DNA from: Legionella longbeachae
Lineage (GTDB): Bacteria; Pseudomonadota; Gammaproteobacteria; Legionellales; Legionellaceae
Assembly (NCBI GenBank): GCA_016191305.1
Contig: JACPOX010000108.1
Coordinates: forward strand, 1 to 7,404
Length of the DNA stretch: 7,404 bases
Direction of reading: 5' to 3'
The position numbers and the translations under genes are program-made. Position 1 is the first letter of the stretch. The number at the start of each line of letters is the position of its first letter. The notes under the pieces are model-generated. The model worked only from the letters and a program-made list of their open reading frames with translations, was not told where the DNA came from and did not search any database. Shown one piece after another: positions 1-6,029 of this stretch.

Positions 1-61
1 CTCTTTAATTTGCTACTGTACGACAGCAACAAGAATCTATTAAATCATATTTTTAAGACAC
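1..61. other. Left-edge non-coding stretch
   Basis: AT-rich sequence before the long inverted repeat. It contains a weak dyad (TTGCT at 10-14, AGCAA at 25-29), but no T-run follows it directly. I see no gene, tRNA or promoter here that I can support. Confidence 0.4.
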
Positions 62-228
62 AAGGTCACGTGGGATGTAAAAATCTTGGAGAAAGTTCAA
101 TTTTGAGTCCATTTCGAGAGAAAAACGTCCTCAAAAAGCGCAGCATAGATGGCTATGTGAGCATTTTTGAGGACGTTTTTCTCTCGAAATGGGCCAAAGG
201 TGGACTTTCCTTGATACGGAGTGACCTT
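62..228. repeat. Long inverted repeat (MITE/REP-like or large hairpin)
   Basis: The inner arms, 109-137 and 164-192, are perfect 29-bp inverted complements. They enclose a 26-bp centre that itself holds a 5-bp stem (CATAG/CTATG, 144-148 and 153-157). Outside the perfect arms the symmetry continues imperfectly: GAAAGT at 91-96 matches ACTTTC at 204-209, and AAGGTCAC at 62-69 matches GTGACCTT at 221-228. The element is therefore about 167 bp with matching outer ends. It lies 10 bp past the stop of the 88-residue minus-strand gene. No T-run follows the hairpin on either strand, so it is not a textbook intrinsic terminator. No convincing target-site duplication is visible. An open frame that crosses it on the plus strand is best explained by the repeat itself. 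A non-autonomous mobile element or a dispersed intergenic repeat is inferred; copy number cannot be judged here. Confidence 0.8.
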
Positions 229-238
229 TTACCAAAAT

Positions 239-505
239 TTAGTGTAAGGTTTGTCCCTGAGTAAGGCAACGTGTTATTACTTGCCGGATTACAAAATCAC
301 CCTGAGTCACCCCATAAATTGAATTAAAATGTTTTGCTAAAATGACCACCCAACCCGATAAGCGAAAATCCATGCGTTTTTCAGTTTGATCCACCACAAT
401 TTCAAATAAACCTAATGAATCACTTTCACGTTCAGTAGCATATTCTTCCATAATTACACGGGCAACTTGTAAATCTCTGTCTCTAGTAGGCCAATTTTGA
501 CTCAT
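239..505 (-). CDS. Unknown 88-residue protein
   Basis: I do not recognise this family. The start is well supported: AGGAAG lies 6 nt before the ATG at 505. The 88-residue product has no signal peptide or membrane segment, so it is probably cytoplasmic. The N-terminal third is charged and probably helical (arginines, then an EEYATERESDS stretch around residues 20-29). Alternating hydrophobic stretches follow (LGLFEIVV at about 31-38, GWVVILAKHF at about 51-60), suggesting a small alpha/beta fold. It is the last gene of a minus-strand group, 46 bp after the 42-codon ORF, and ends 10 bp before the long inverted repeat. It may be co-transcribed with the ATPase, or may have its own promoter in 506-551, where I see no clear -35/-10 pair. 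No function is proposed. Confidence 0.62.
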   Translation of the reverse strand: MSQNWPTRDRDLQVARVIMEEYATERESDSLGLFEIVVDQTEKRMDFRLSGWVVILAKHFNSIYGVTQGDFVIRQVITRCLTQGQTLH

Positions 506-551
506 ATGATTCTTCCTAAAATGCTTGACTTAGGTCTCTGTAACTTCACTA

Positions 552-680
552 TCACATTGGGATAATTTTCAAAATTACAAGAGCAGAAATAGAAATTTTA
601 TTATTCCATATTTTGACCAAAGCCTCAATATTTAGATCAAATGTCGCTTCAAACTCAATGGTTTGCTTTGGGAACTTCAT
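552..680 (-). CDS. 42-codon ORF overlapping the ATPase stop (coupled mini-gene or frameshifted C-terminus)
   Basis: The ATG (678-680) overlaps the TGA of the ATPase (677-679) as ATGA, the usual signature of translational coupling. No Shine-Dalgarno sequence precedes it. The product would be 42 residues: an N-terminal stretch with a probable beta-strand (TIEFEATFD, residues 7-15), a probable short helix (IEALVKIW, 18-25) and a hydrophobic end. The ORF lies in the -1 frame relative to the ATPase. That frame is open for seven codons before the ATG, so one indel in roughly 20 nt would fuse the two. A strand like residues 7-15 is what a GHKL domain needs after its G2 box, so this could be the displaced C-terminus of the ATPase rather than a separate protein. 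ORF length and codon content are plausible but short enough to be chance. Confidence 0.4.
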   Translation of the reverse strand: MKFPKQTIEFEATFDLNIEALVKIWNNKISISALVILKIIPM

Positions 681-1177
681 AGATGGGAAAAGGTATGTAG
701 ATTAATAAGACCTATTCCAGCACCACCAATGAAATAGCTTTCTTCTTTTTTTTCCGGTTTGATTTCATCTAAGCTAAAGCATTGTCCTGATAATTTATCA
801 CTAAATCCTCCAGCATTATCTTTAATACTTACAATATAATCACTCTCAACTTGCTTTATCACAATTTTAAACATTAATGATTTACCAACAACTAATCCCT
901 GTTTTGCAAAAGCATCATATGAATTTTCAACAAGCTCACCTACCCAATCATCAAAAGAGTTAGGAAGTTTTATTGATCCATATTTATGAAAATATGTCGT
1001 TATGAGGTTAGCAATTTTTTCGGCGATATCAATAGGATGAAAGGGATCATTTTTATCTCTGATGGTAAATTTTGTGGCATTATCAGTAATGACAGGAATA
1101 CAGATACTTTGTTCAAAAACTTTGATAGCATCTTCCTGGTTCTTTCTGTTAATTGTACTTTGAGCTTTCGAAAACAT
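677..1177 (-). CDS. Stand-alone GHKL-type ATPase, short C-terminus
   Basis: The 166-residue protein carries the Bergerat ATP-binding motifs of the GHKL superfamily (gyrase, Hsp90, histidine kinase, MutL). Motif I is ELVENSYDAF at 81-90; it closely resembles the MutL motif, including the position of the catalytic glutamate (E81) and the Mg-binding asparagine (N85). The G1 box is DNAGGF at 120-125 and the G2 box is GGAGIGL at 151-157. Motif I with the general-base Glu fits an ATP-hydrolysing enzyme better than a sensor kinase; no phospho-acceptor His domain, receiver or membrane segment is present. Residues 1-70 are an unassigned, mostly helical N-terminus. The protein stops nine residues after the G2 box, short of the final strand(s) usual for the fold; the overlapping -1 frame may supply them. 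The ATG at 1177 is the only one after an upstream in-frame stop, and it has no clear ribosome binding site. Role unknown: regulator, chaperone-like, defence or effector are all possible. Confidence 0.72.
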   Translation of the reverse strand: MFSKAQSTINRKNQEDAIKVFEQSICIPVITDNATKFTIRDKNDPFHPIDIAEKIANLITTYFHKYGSIKLPNSFDDWVGELVENSYDAFAKQGLVVGKSLMFKIVIKQVESDYIVSIKDNAGGFSDKLSGQCFSLDEIKPEKKEESYFIGGAGIGLINLHTFSHL

Positions 1178-1209
1178 AATGTTATATGGATATAAGTTGA
1201 ACTTATTGA

Positions 1210-1218
1210 ATTATAACA
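1210..1218 (-). promoter_or_regulatory. Extended -10 promoter for the GHKL ATPase cluster
   Basis: Read on the minus strand this is TGTTATAAT: a perfect TATAAT with the upstream TG of an extended -10 element. No good -35 lies 16-18 bp upstream, which extended -10 promoters tolerate. The predicted start of transcription, around 1203, leaves a leader of about 25 nt before the ATG at 1177. Confidence 0.5.
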
Positions 1219-1226
1219 GAACAAGA

Positions 1227-1241
1227 TTAAGCTAAGCTTAA
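1227..1241. promoter_or_regulatory. Hyphenated palindrome, possible operator
   Basis: TTAAGCT-A-AGCTTAA is a perfect 7-bp dyad around one central base. It sits where the -35 region of the ATPase promoter would be, in the gap between two divergent genes. A repressor or activator site is inferred from symmetry and position only; AT-rich dyads of this size can occur by chance. Confidence 0.3.
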
Positions 1242-1246
1242 ATATC

Positions 1247-1268
1247 AATCGAAGAAAAAAAATCGATT
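1247..1268. repeat. Small inverted repeat with an A8 loop
   Basis: AATCGA (1247-1252) and TCGATT (1263-1268) flank a 10-base loop that contains eight consecutive A residues. It lies between the two divergent promoters. The homopolymer is in the loop and not after the stem, so it does not form a standard terminator. It could be a protein-binding dyad or bent DNA. Confidence 0.3.
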
Positions 1269-1300
1269 AATGCTATGACCATGCACTTCCTGCTTCGCTT

Positions 1301-1306
1301 TATAAT
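1301..1306 (+). promoter_or_regulatory. -10 box upstream of rpe-slt
   Basis: A perfect TATAAT upstream of rpe. The -35 region is poor (no TTGACA-like hexamer at 16-18 bp), so this is a moderate prediction. Transcription would start near 1313, giving a leader of about 60 nt to the favoured rpe ATG at 1374, or about 28 nt to the upstream ATG at 1341. Confidence 0.45.
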
Positions 1307-1373
1307 GTATTAGCCATAGAATGTTTTCCCAAGAGAGAATATGATATGTTTATCGTTCTCAATAAATAAAGCC

Positions 1374-2036
1374 ATGACCTACCATATTTTACCCTCGATA
1401 TTATCTGCAGATCTAACCTGTCTAGGTGATGAGGTGGATTCTGTTATGAAAGCAGGCGCTGATTTTATTCATTTTGATGTGATGGATAACCATTACGTAC
1501 CTAATTTAACTTTTGGCCCCGCATTTTGTGAAGCCTTAATGAAACGTTTTCCTAAGCTTCCTATAGATGTCCACTTAATGGTCAGCCCAGTCGATACACT
1601 TATTGAATCATTTGCCAAGGCTGGTGCAAAACGAATTAGCATCCATCCTGATGCTACAATCCATGTGGATCGAAGTTTAAACCTTATCAAAGAGTTAGGA
1701 TGTGAAGCGGGCTTGGTTTTAAATCCAGCAACATCTATAGAAGTATTAACCTGGTGCGCGCATAAGCTTGACTTTGTTCTTATGATGACTGTAAATCCCG
1801 GCTTTGGCGGCCAAAAGCTTATCCCTGAAGTCATCGATAAAATATCCCAAATACACCAACTTTATCCTAAAGTTGATCTCTGTATCGATGGTGGTGTGAC
1901 TACAGAAAATATTGCCTCATTGGCACGCGCAGGAGCGAACCAATTCGTTGCGGGATCTGCAATATTTAACAGCAATAATTATACGGCTACGATTAAAACT
2001 ATGCGTGATCGATTAGCTAATATTACAGGATTTTAA
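1374..2036 (+). CDS. rpe: Ribulose-phosphate 3-epimerase
   Basis: This cytoplasmic enzyme of the pentose phosphate pathway interconverts D-ribulose 5-phosphate and D-xylulose 5-phosphate. From the ATG at 1374 the product has 220 residues, close to the E. coli length, with the (beta/alpha)8 family signatures: PSILSAD at 7-13, HFDVMDNHYVPN at 33-44, DVHLMV at 65-70, NPGFGGQ at 141-147, DGGV at 172-175 and VAGSAIF at 192-198. Predicted metal ligands H33, D35, H67 and D172 are all present, with D35 and D172 the acid/base pair. An in-frame ATG at 1341 would add 11 residues. It has a weak purine-rich site (AGAGAG, 1332-1337), whereas 1374 has none, but family proteins begin just before PSILSAD, so 1374 is preferred. 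rpe is followed 11 bp later by slt and is probably co-transcribed with it. Confidence 0.95.
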   Translation: MTYHILPSILSADLTCLGDEVDSVMKAGADFIHFDVMDNHYVPNLTFGPAFCEALMKRFPKLPIDVHLMVSPVDTLIESFAKAGAKRISIHPDATIHVDRSLNLIKELGCEAGLVLNPATSIEVLTWCAHKLDFVLMMTVNPGFGGQKLIPEVIDKISQIHQLYPKVDLCIDGGVTTENIASLARAGANQFVAGSAIFNSNNYTATIKTMRDRLANITGF

Positions 2037-2047
2037 TTAGACAAGTT

Positions 2048-3829
2048 ATGAAAAATATTATTCTATTATTATGCGGACTTATATCATTCCAGACTAGCTT
2101 TGCACTTACAGGGCAAGCTTATATGGATCGCTTTAATACTTATCTTGCTTTCAGTCAAAATTTGCCCACTACAGACAACGCAACTTTTTTGGATTTTATT
2201 AATGGAACAACTGCTCTTTCGACAAAATTACGCGAAAAATGGCTATATGAATTAGCTAAAAACAAAGATTGGGCTCACTTTAACCAATACTATCAAACAT
2301 CCAATGATCTTAATCTTGTTTGTTATGAACAAATCGCAAAATATAATACGGGTATGCAAGAAGAAGCATTAAAAGCTTCTATTCCTTTGTGGTTAACTGG
2401 AGACTCAAGACCCCCATCCTGTAACAGCTTGTTTGATCTACTCTTGAAAGACAGTAACTTCGATCAAAATTTAATTACTCAACGCATTGGTTTGGCTTTA
2501 GATAGACGAAATATCCAACTAGCTCACTACTTACTAAAACAATACAAAATACCTCACAAAGCTGAAATACAAACCCTAAATAATGTCCATCAAAATCCAA
2601 CTAACATCAGTAAACTTAATCCTGGTGGATTAAATGATGAAATTTATCTTTATGGTCTTAAGCGGATGGTATCAATAAACATGACTCAAGCACTTAAGTT
2701 ATGGCAAGGAAATCAAACCTCAAAAATACTTAATCAAGCGCAACAACAGGCTTTTTTAGCTCATGTAGCACTGTATAAATCCATGCGTAATCATGACGAT
2801 GCATTGGAGTGGTTTGCTAAAGTAAAACCACAATACTACAATGATGTTTTACTCGATTGGCAGATACGTTTTGCCTTAAAACGAAAAAACTGGGCTGAAG
2901 TCAGCACATTAATTAATGACTCCAAAAATAAAAATGAACCCTCTTGGCAGTACTGGTTAGCCCGCTCTCTAGAAGAACAAGGTAAAAAAACAGAAGCAAA
3001 AACCCTGTATGAATCTTTAGCTAAAAACAGACAATATTATGGTTTTCTTGCCAGCATCCGTCTTAATAAACGCCCTAGTTTTACCAATGAAATGCCAATA
3101 TCGAATATGGATATACTAAAACCTTATCAAACGTTTATCGATCAGATCCAAACACTTTACATGACCAAACAAAGTCTGCAAGCATCACGATTACTTAATG
3201 ATTTTATCAGTGAATTGCCTAAAGATGAGGCCAGTGCGCTAGTTTATTGGATAGATAATAAACTGCAATGGCATGGAAAATCAGTTTACCTGAGTAATAA
3301 TGAGACGCTTAATAACCAACTTTCTTTACGTTTTCCATTGGCTTATAAAGACAGTATTTCACTTTATTCAAAAAAATATGCGGTTGCGCCAGAGTTCATT
3401 TATGCCATTATCCGTCAGGAAAGCGGTTTCAGAGATGATGCAACTTCTTCCGTCGGCGCTCGTGGTTTAATGCAAGTAATGCCTTATACCGCCAAAGTTG
3501 TGTCACAAGCTGACAAAATCCCCTACAGTGATCAGAAGCAACTATTTATATCTCAGAAAAATATCAATATTGGTGTCGCTTATTTAAAACAACTGGCAAA
3601 ACGATTTGGTAATCACCCCATACTCATTGCAGCTGCTTACAATGCGGGTCCAAAACAAGTTGTTTATTGGTTAAAAACACACCCTCCAAAAGAAATTGAT
3701 GTATGGATAGAAACTTTGCCTTGGCAAGAAACACGCAATTACTTAAAAAACATCATGGCTTTTTATGTAGTCTATCAATACCGTTTAGGCCAAAAACCTA
3801 ACATGGACAATTTTATGGAACCTTTTTAG
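2048..3829 (+). CDS. slt: Soluble lytic murein transglycosylase (Slt70 family)
   Basis: This periplasmic enzyme cleaves the MurNAc-GlcNAc bond of peptidoglycan, leaving 1,6-anhydro-MurNAc ends, in wall turnover and remodelling. The 593-residue precursor has a signal peptide (basic start, hydrophobic LLLCGLISF, likely cleavage after FA near residue 20). Next comes a long helical region of about 400 residues, as in the superhelical U and L domains of Slt70, with repeat-like segments such as WQYWLARSLEEQGK near 300. The C-terminal catalytic SLT domain has the expected order of motifs: RQESGF with catalytic E458, GARGLMQVMP at about 468-477, AAYNAGP at about 531-537, and the late WQETRNYL. The length is close to the roughly 640 residues of E. 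coli Slt. No clear ribosome binding site precedes the ATG; 11 bp from the rpe stop suggests translation by coupling. The catalytic domain appears intact. Confidence 0.95.
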   Translation: MKNIILLLCGLISFQTSFALTGQAYMDRFNTYLAFSQNLPTTDNATFLDFINGTTALSTKLREKWLYELAKNKDWAHFNQYYQTSNDLNLVCYEQIAKYNTGMQEEALKASIPLWLTGDSRPPSCNSLFDLLLKDSNFDQNLITQRIGLALDRRNIQLAHYLLKQYKIPHKAEIQTLNNVHQNPTNISKLNPGGLNDEIYLYGLKRMVSINMTQALKLWQGNQTSKILNQAQQQAFLAHVALYKSMRNHDDALEWFAKVKPQYYNDVLLDWQIRFALKRKNWAEVSTLINDSKNKNEPSWQYWLARSLEEQGKKTEAKTLYESLAKNRQYYGFLASIRLNKRPSFTNEMPISNMDILKPYQTFIDQIQTLYMTKQSLQASRLLNDFISELPKDEASALVYWIDNKLQWHGKSVYLSNNETLNNQLSLRFPLAYKDSISLYSKKYAVAPEFIYAIIRQESGFRDDATSSVGARGLMQVMPYTAKVVSQADKIPYSDQKQLFISQKNINIGVAYLKQLAKRFGNHPILIAAAYNAGPKQVVYWLKTHPPKEIDVWIETLPWQETRNYLKNIMAFYVVYQYRLGQKPNMDNFMEPF

Positions 3830-3837
3830 ACTGATGT

Positions 3838-3920
3838 CGAAATAGATCAGACCTCATTATTGGATGCCATACAAACTGTGCCAGGTATGGTCGTTTCCCG
3901 AATGGTGCTGATCTATTGCG
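3838..3920. repeat. Near-palindromic element between convergent slt and ugpB
   Basis: The outer arms AATAGATCAG (3841-3850) and CTGATCTATT (3908-3917) are perfect 10-bp inverted complements, extended by CG/CG at 3838-3839 and 3919-3920 with one mismatch. An inner pair, CCATAC (3867-3872) and GTATGG (3885-3890), is also complementary. The stretches between them align imperfectly, so the roughly 83-bp block could fold as one interrupted hairpin with a 12-base loop. It fills most of the gap between two 3' ends. No U-tract follows on either strand, so it is not a canonical intrinsic terminator. It could be a bidirectional 3'-end structure or a small dispersed repeat. The frame after the slt stop happens to be open across it; I do not consider that coding. 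Confidence 0.65.
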
Positions 3921-3937
3921 TGAACGTTTACGATTTA

Positions 3938-5272
3938 TTAGCTTGTGCCTTGGGTATTTCTAGCAAAGCGTAATAACACATGATTTGTCTGTTTCTCTGA
4001 TTCAAGTAAAGCCTCCTTCGGACTCATTAGACCGGCAAACATCGCCTCTAATACCTCATCATTAATCCTGCGAATTTGATTTTGTGGGCCAAAATGTTGT
4101 AAGGGATGATCCTGTATATCACCTACCAGATCAGTACGTGCCATTAATAAGGTTGGATGATGGCTGTCTTTTACAATACTGGCATAGATACCTTGCAAGC
4201 CTATAGGAAGATAGCCTGTATGCTCATGCCAACGTTTTTGTTTTTCTGGTGTAGCAATAAAAGCAAAAAATTGAGCTACTCCTTTATATTGTTCCTTGGT
4301 TTGTCCAGCGACTGCCCATAAAGCTGCTCCGCCAGCAACATTGGCATGTCTTAGTTTACTCACATGAGTATCCAAAGGCATGCTTGCAATTCCTAAATGA
4401 AAAGAAACTAAGGCAGATAAACTATTATAAGCACCAGAAGATTGACTAAATAACGGACAGACTCCGCTTGTAAATAAAATAGTAGAATCATCCACCCTAC
4501 CTGCGTATCGAAAATAATGCAGAGTATGCCAACGTTTTAAACGTTCAAAATGACTAACAAGTTGTGGCGTAGCAAACACAGCGCGAACAGGCTTATCCTT
4601 CGTTAAAGACAATCCATGAATTGCTAAAAAGGATTCAAACAGCACCCAACCAGGATAGGCTGTACTATAGGTACAATTATAACCTGCCTTTTTTAACTTC
4701 TTGGCCAATATTTCCATCTCATCCCAAGTACTTGGAAAATTGGTTTGGCTGTAGCCTACTTTGGAGAGAATATCCAAATTATAATACAAAGTTGCTACTG
4801 AAAGATTAAACGGTAAAGCCATTAGCTGGCCGTTTTTGCTATAAAACTCACGAACCGATTGGATAAAATCTTCTTTGGGTAAGTTCATTCCCTGTTCTTG
4901 CATCAGCTCATCAACCGGCTTAATAACTCCTTTAGGTGAAAGCATAATCGCCGTGCCTACCTCAAAAACTTGTACTATTGCAGGTGGATGATGTGCTCTA
5001 AATGCTGCTGCAAAACTCGTTAAAGTTTCAACATAATTCCCTTTGTACACAGGTTTTATAAAATAATTGCTTTGACTTTGATTAAAATCATCAGCAAGTA
5101 ATTTGACTTCATCACCCAAATGACCAGCCATTCCATGCCAAAAAACAAGCTCAACTCGTTTTGCTTGTGCAGGCATAGTACAAAATAGTGCCCCAAAAAA
5201 TAATATCAGCACTCGTAGATGGAGCCACTTGATGTTGAATAAAAAAGAAGAGCCCTGAGTTAAATTTTTCAT
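3938..5272 (-). CDS. ugpB: Glycerol-3-phosphate ABC transporter, periplasmic binding protein
   Basis: UgpB captures sn-glycerol-3-phosphate and glycerophosphodiesters in the periplasm and delivers them to the UgpAEC permease. The 444-residue precursor has a longer than usual N-terminal segment, then a hydrophobic core (VLILFFGALF, 21-30) and a likely cleavage after AQA at 37. The mature protein aligns with E. coli UgpB from memory throughout: FWHGM at 44-48, YKGNY at 76-80, FEVGT at 103-107, PFNLS at 154-158, SQSSGAYNSL at 276-285, AGGAALW at 313-319, HTGYLP at 351-356 and QIRRINDE at 399-406. Counterparts of the reported ligand contacts (Tyr76, Glu104, Ser near 158, Ser in SSG, Gly314, Tyr354, Arg401) are retained. 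Its ATG overlaps the ugpQ stop as ATGA with no ribosome binding site, so translation is probably coupled. ugpA, ugpE and ugpC are absent here: the downstream neighbour slt is convergent. Confidence 0.93.
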   Translation of the reverse strand: MKNLTQGSSFLFNIKWLHLRVLILFFGALFCTMPAQAKRVELVFWHGMAGHLGDEVKLLADDFNQSQSNYFIKPVYKGNYVETLTSFAAAFRAHHPPAIVQVFEVGTAIMLSPKGVIKPVDELMQEQGMNLPKEDFIQSVREFYSKNGQLMALPFNLSVATLYYNLDILSKVGYSQTNFPSTWDEMEILAKKLKKAGYNCTYSTAYPGWVLFESFLAIHGLSLTKDKPVRAVFATPQLVSHFERLKRWHTLHYFRYAGRVDDSTILFTSGVCPLFSQSSGAYNSLSALVSFHLGIASMPLDTHVSKLRHANVAGGAALWAVAGQTKEQYKGVAQFFAFIATPEKQKRWHEHTGYLPIGLQGIYASIVKDSHHPTLLMARTDLVGDIQDHPLQHFGPQNQIRRINDEVLEAMFAGLMSPKEALLESEKQTNHVLLRFARNTQGTS

Positions 5273-5991
5273 GTTAGGAGGTCTGGATAATCACTAAAAA
5301 CCGCATCTACCCCCCAGCCCAATAATTTATTCGCCAGTCGTTTGCGATTCACAGTGTAGGCACAAAGAACGTAATTTTCTGCTTTGATGGCCTTAACACG
5401 GTCCTCTGATAAAACTTTTCGATTAAAATGAATTGAATAACACTCTAACTGTTTTGCCTTCTGTAACCACTCTTCATCCCACTTATCCAAAAGTAAACCC
5501 AATGGCATTTCTGGAGCAATAGTGCGACATAACATAAGAGCATCCCAAGAAAAACTTGAAACCAAAGGTAGGTCTTTCCCTTGAGGCCAGTAACGATGAA
5601 TATGACTCAATACCGCTACCGCTGTTTGTTCTTCTGCACCAGGATAAGGCTTAATTTCTACGTTTGCCTGGATATCCGCAAAAGACAACCACTGCAAAGC
5701 TTCTTTAAAATGAGGGATATGAACCCCTTTAAACTCGCGGGAAAACCAGGATCCTGCATCCAAAGATTGCAGATAGGTAGATTCAACCAAACCCAATTCA
5801 CCACATCCATTCGTTGTTCTTTTTAATCGATCATCATGGAATACAAAAGGTTCACCATCTGCACTACACATCACATCAAATTCAATAAAACGACAGCCCA
5901 AAGCCAAAGCTTTGTCAAATGCTGCTAAAGTATTTTCGGGAGCATAAGCTGAGGCACCTCGATGCCCAATAATTTTTTCTACAACCAACAA
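5269..5991 (-). CDS. ugpQ: Glycerophosphodiester phosphodiesterase, cytoplasmic UgpQ type
   Basis: This GDPD-family TIM-barrel enzyme hydrolyses glycerophosphodiesters to glycerol-3-phosphate and the alcohol. The 240-residue product lacks a signal peptide and matches E. coli UgpQ (247 residues) rather than the longer periplasmic GlpQ. Signature elements are GHRGASAYAPENTLAAF at 9-25 (catalytic H10, R11), the metal ligands IEFDV with E37 and D39, FHDD with H52, VEIKP with E112 and K114, and the terminal VDAVFSDYPDLL. The start is TTG at 5991 (a second TTG follows directly); no ATG lies near. It is preceded by a G-rich site, AGGGGGGAAG, about 4 nt upstream, which supports the choice. It lies 38 bp after the SIMPL-like gene and overlaps ugpB by ATGA, so the binding protein and hydrolase are likely made together to use imported phosphodiesters as carbon or phosphate source. 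Confidence 0.93.
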   Translation of the reverse strand: MLVVEKIIGHRGASAYAPENTLAAFDKALALGCRFIEFDVMCSADGEPFVFHDDRLKRTTNGCGELGLVESTYLQSLDAGSWFSREFKGVHIPHFKEALQWLSFADIQANVEIKPYPGAEEQTAVAVLSHIHRYWPQGKDLPLVSSFSWDALMLCRTIAPEMPLGLLLDKWDEEWLQKAKQLECYSIHFNRKVLSEDRVKAIKAENYVLCAYTVNRKRLANKLLGWGVDAVFSDYPDLLT

Positions 5992-6029
5992 ATTACTTCC
6001 CCCCTTTATTATTTGTACTCGCGTAGGGT

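Noticed and set aside
10..264. 84-codon plus-strand ORF
   Set aside because: It runs through both arms of the long inverted repeat and overlaps the end of the 88-residue gene; there is no ribosome binding site, and its residues reflect the repeat.
515..534. 5-bp inverted repeat (CCTAA/TTAGG) that could cover the ribosome binding site of the 88-residue gene
   Set aside because: The stem is too short and AT-rich to claim a regulatory hairpin without conservation.
1493..1834. Minus-strand ORF of 113 codons inside rpe
   Set aside because: It is the antisense shadow of a conserved gene, with no ribosome binding site or recognisable product.
3830..3970. Open frame continuing in phase after the slt stop for more than 40 codons
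   Set aside because: It crosses the palindromic element and then enters ugpB antisense. Slt-family proteins end where the predicted stop lies, so readthrough or an eroded C-terminus is not supported.
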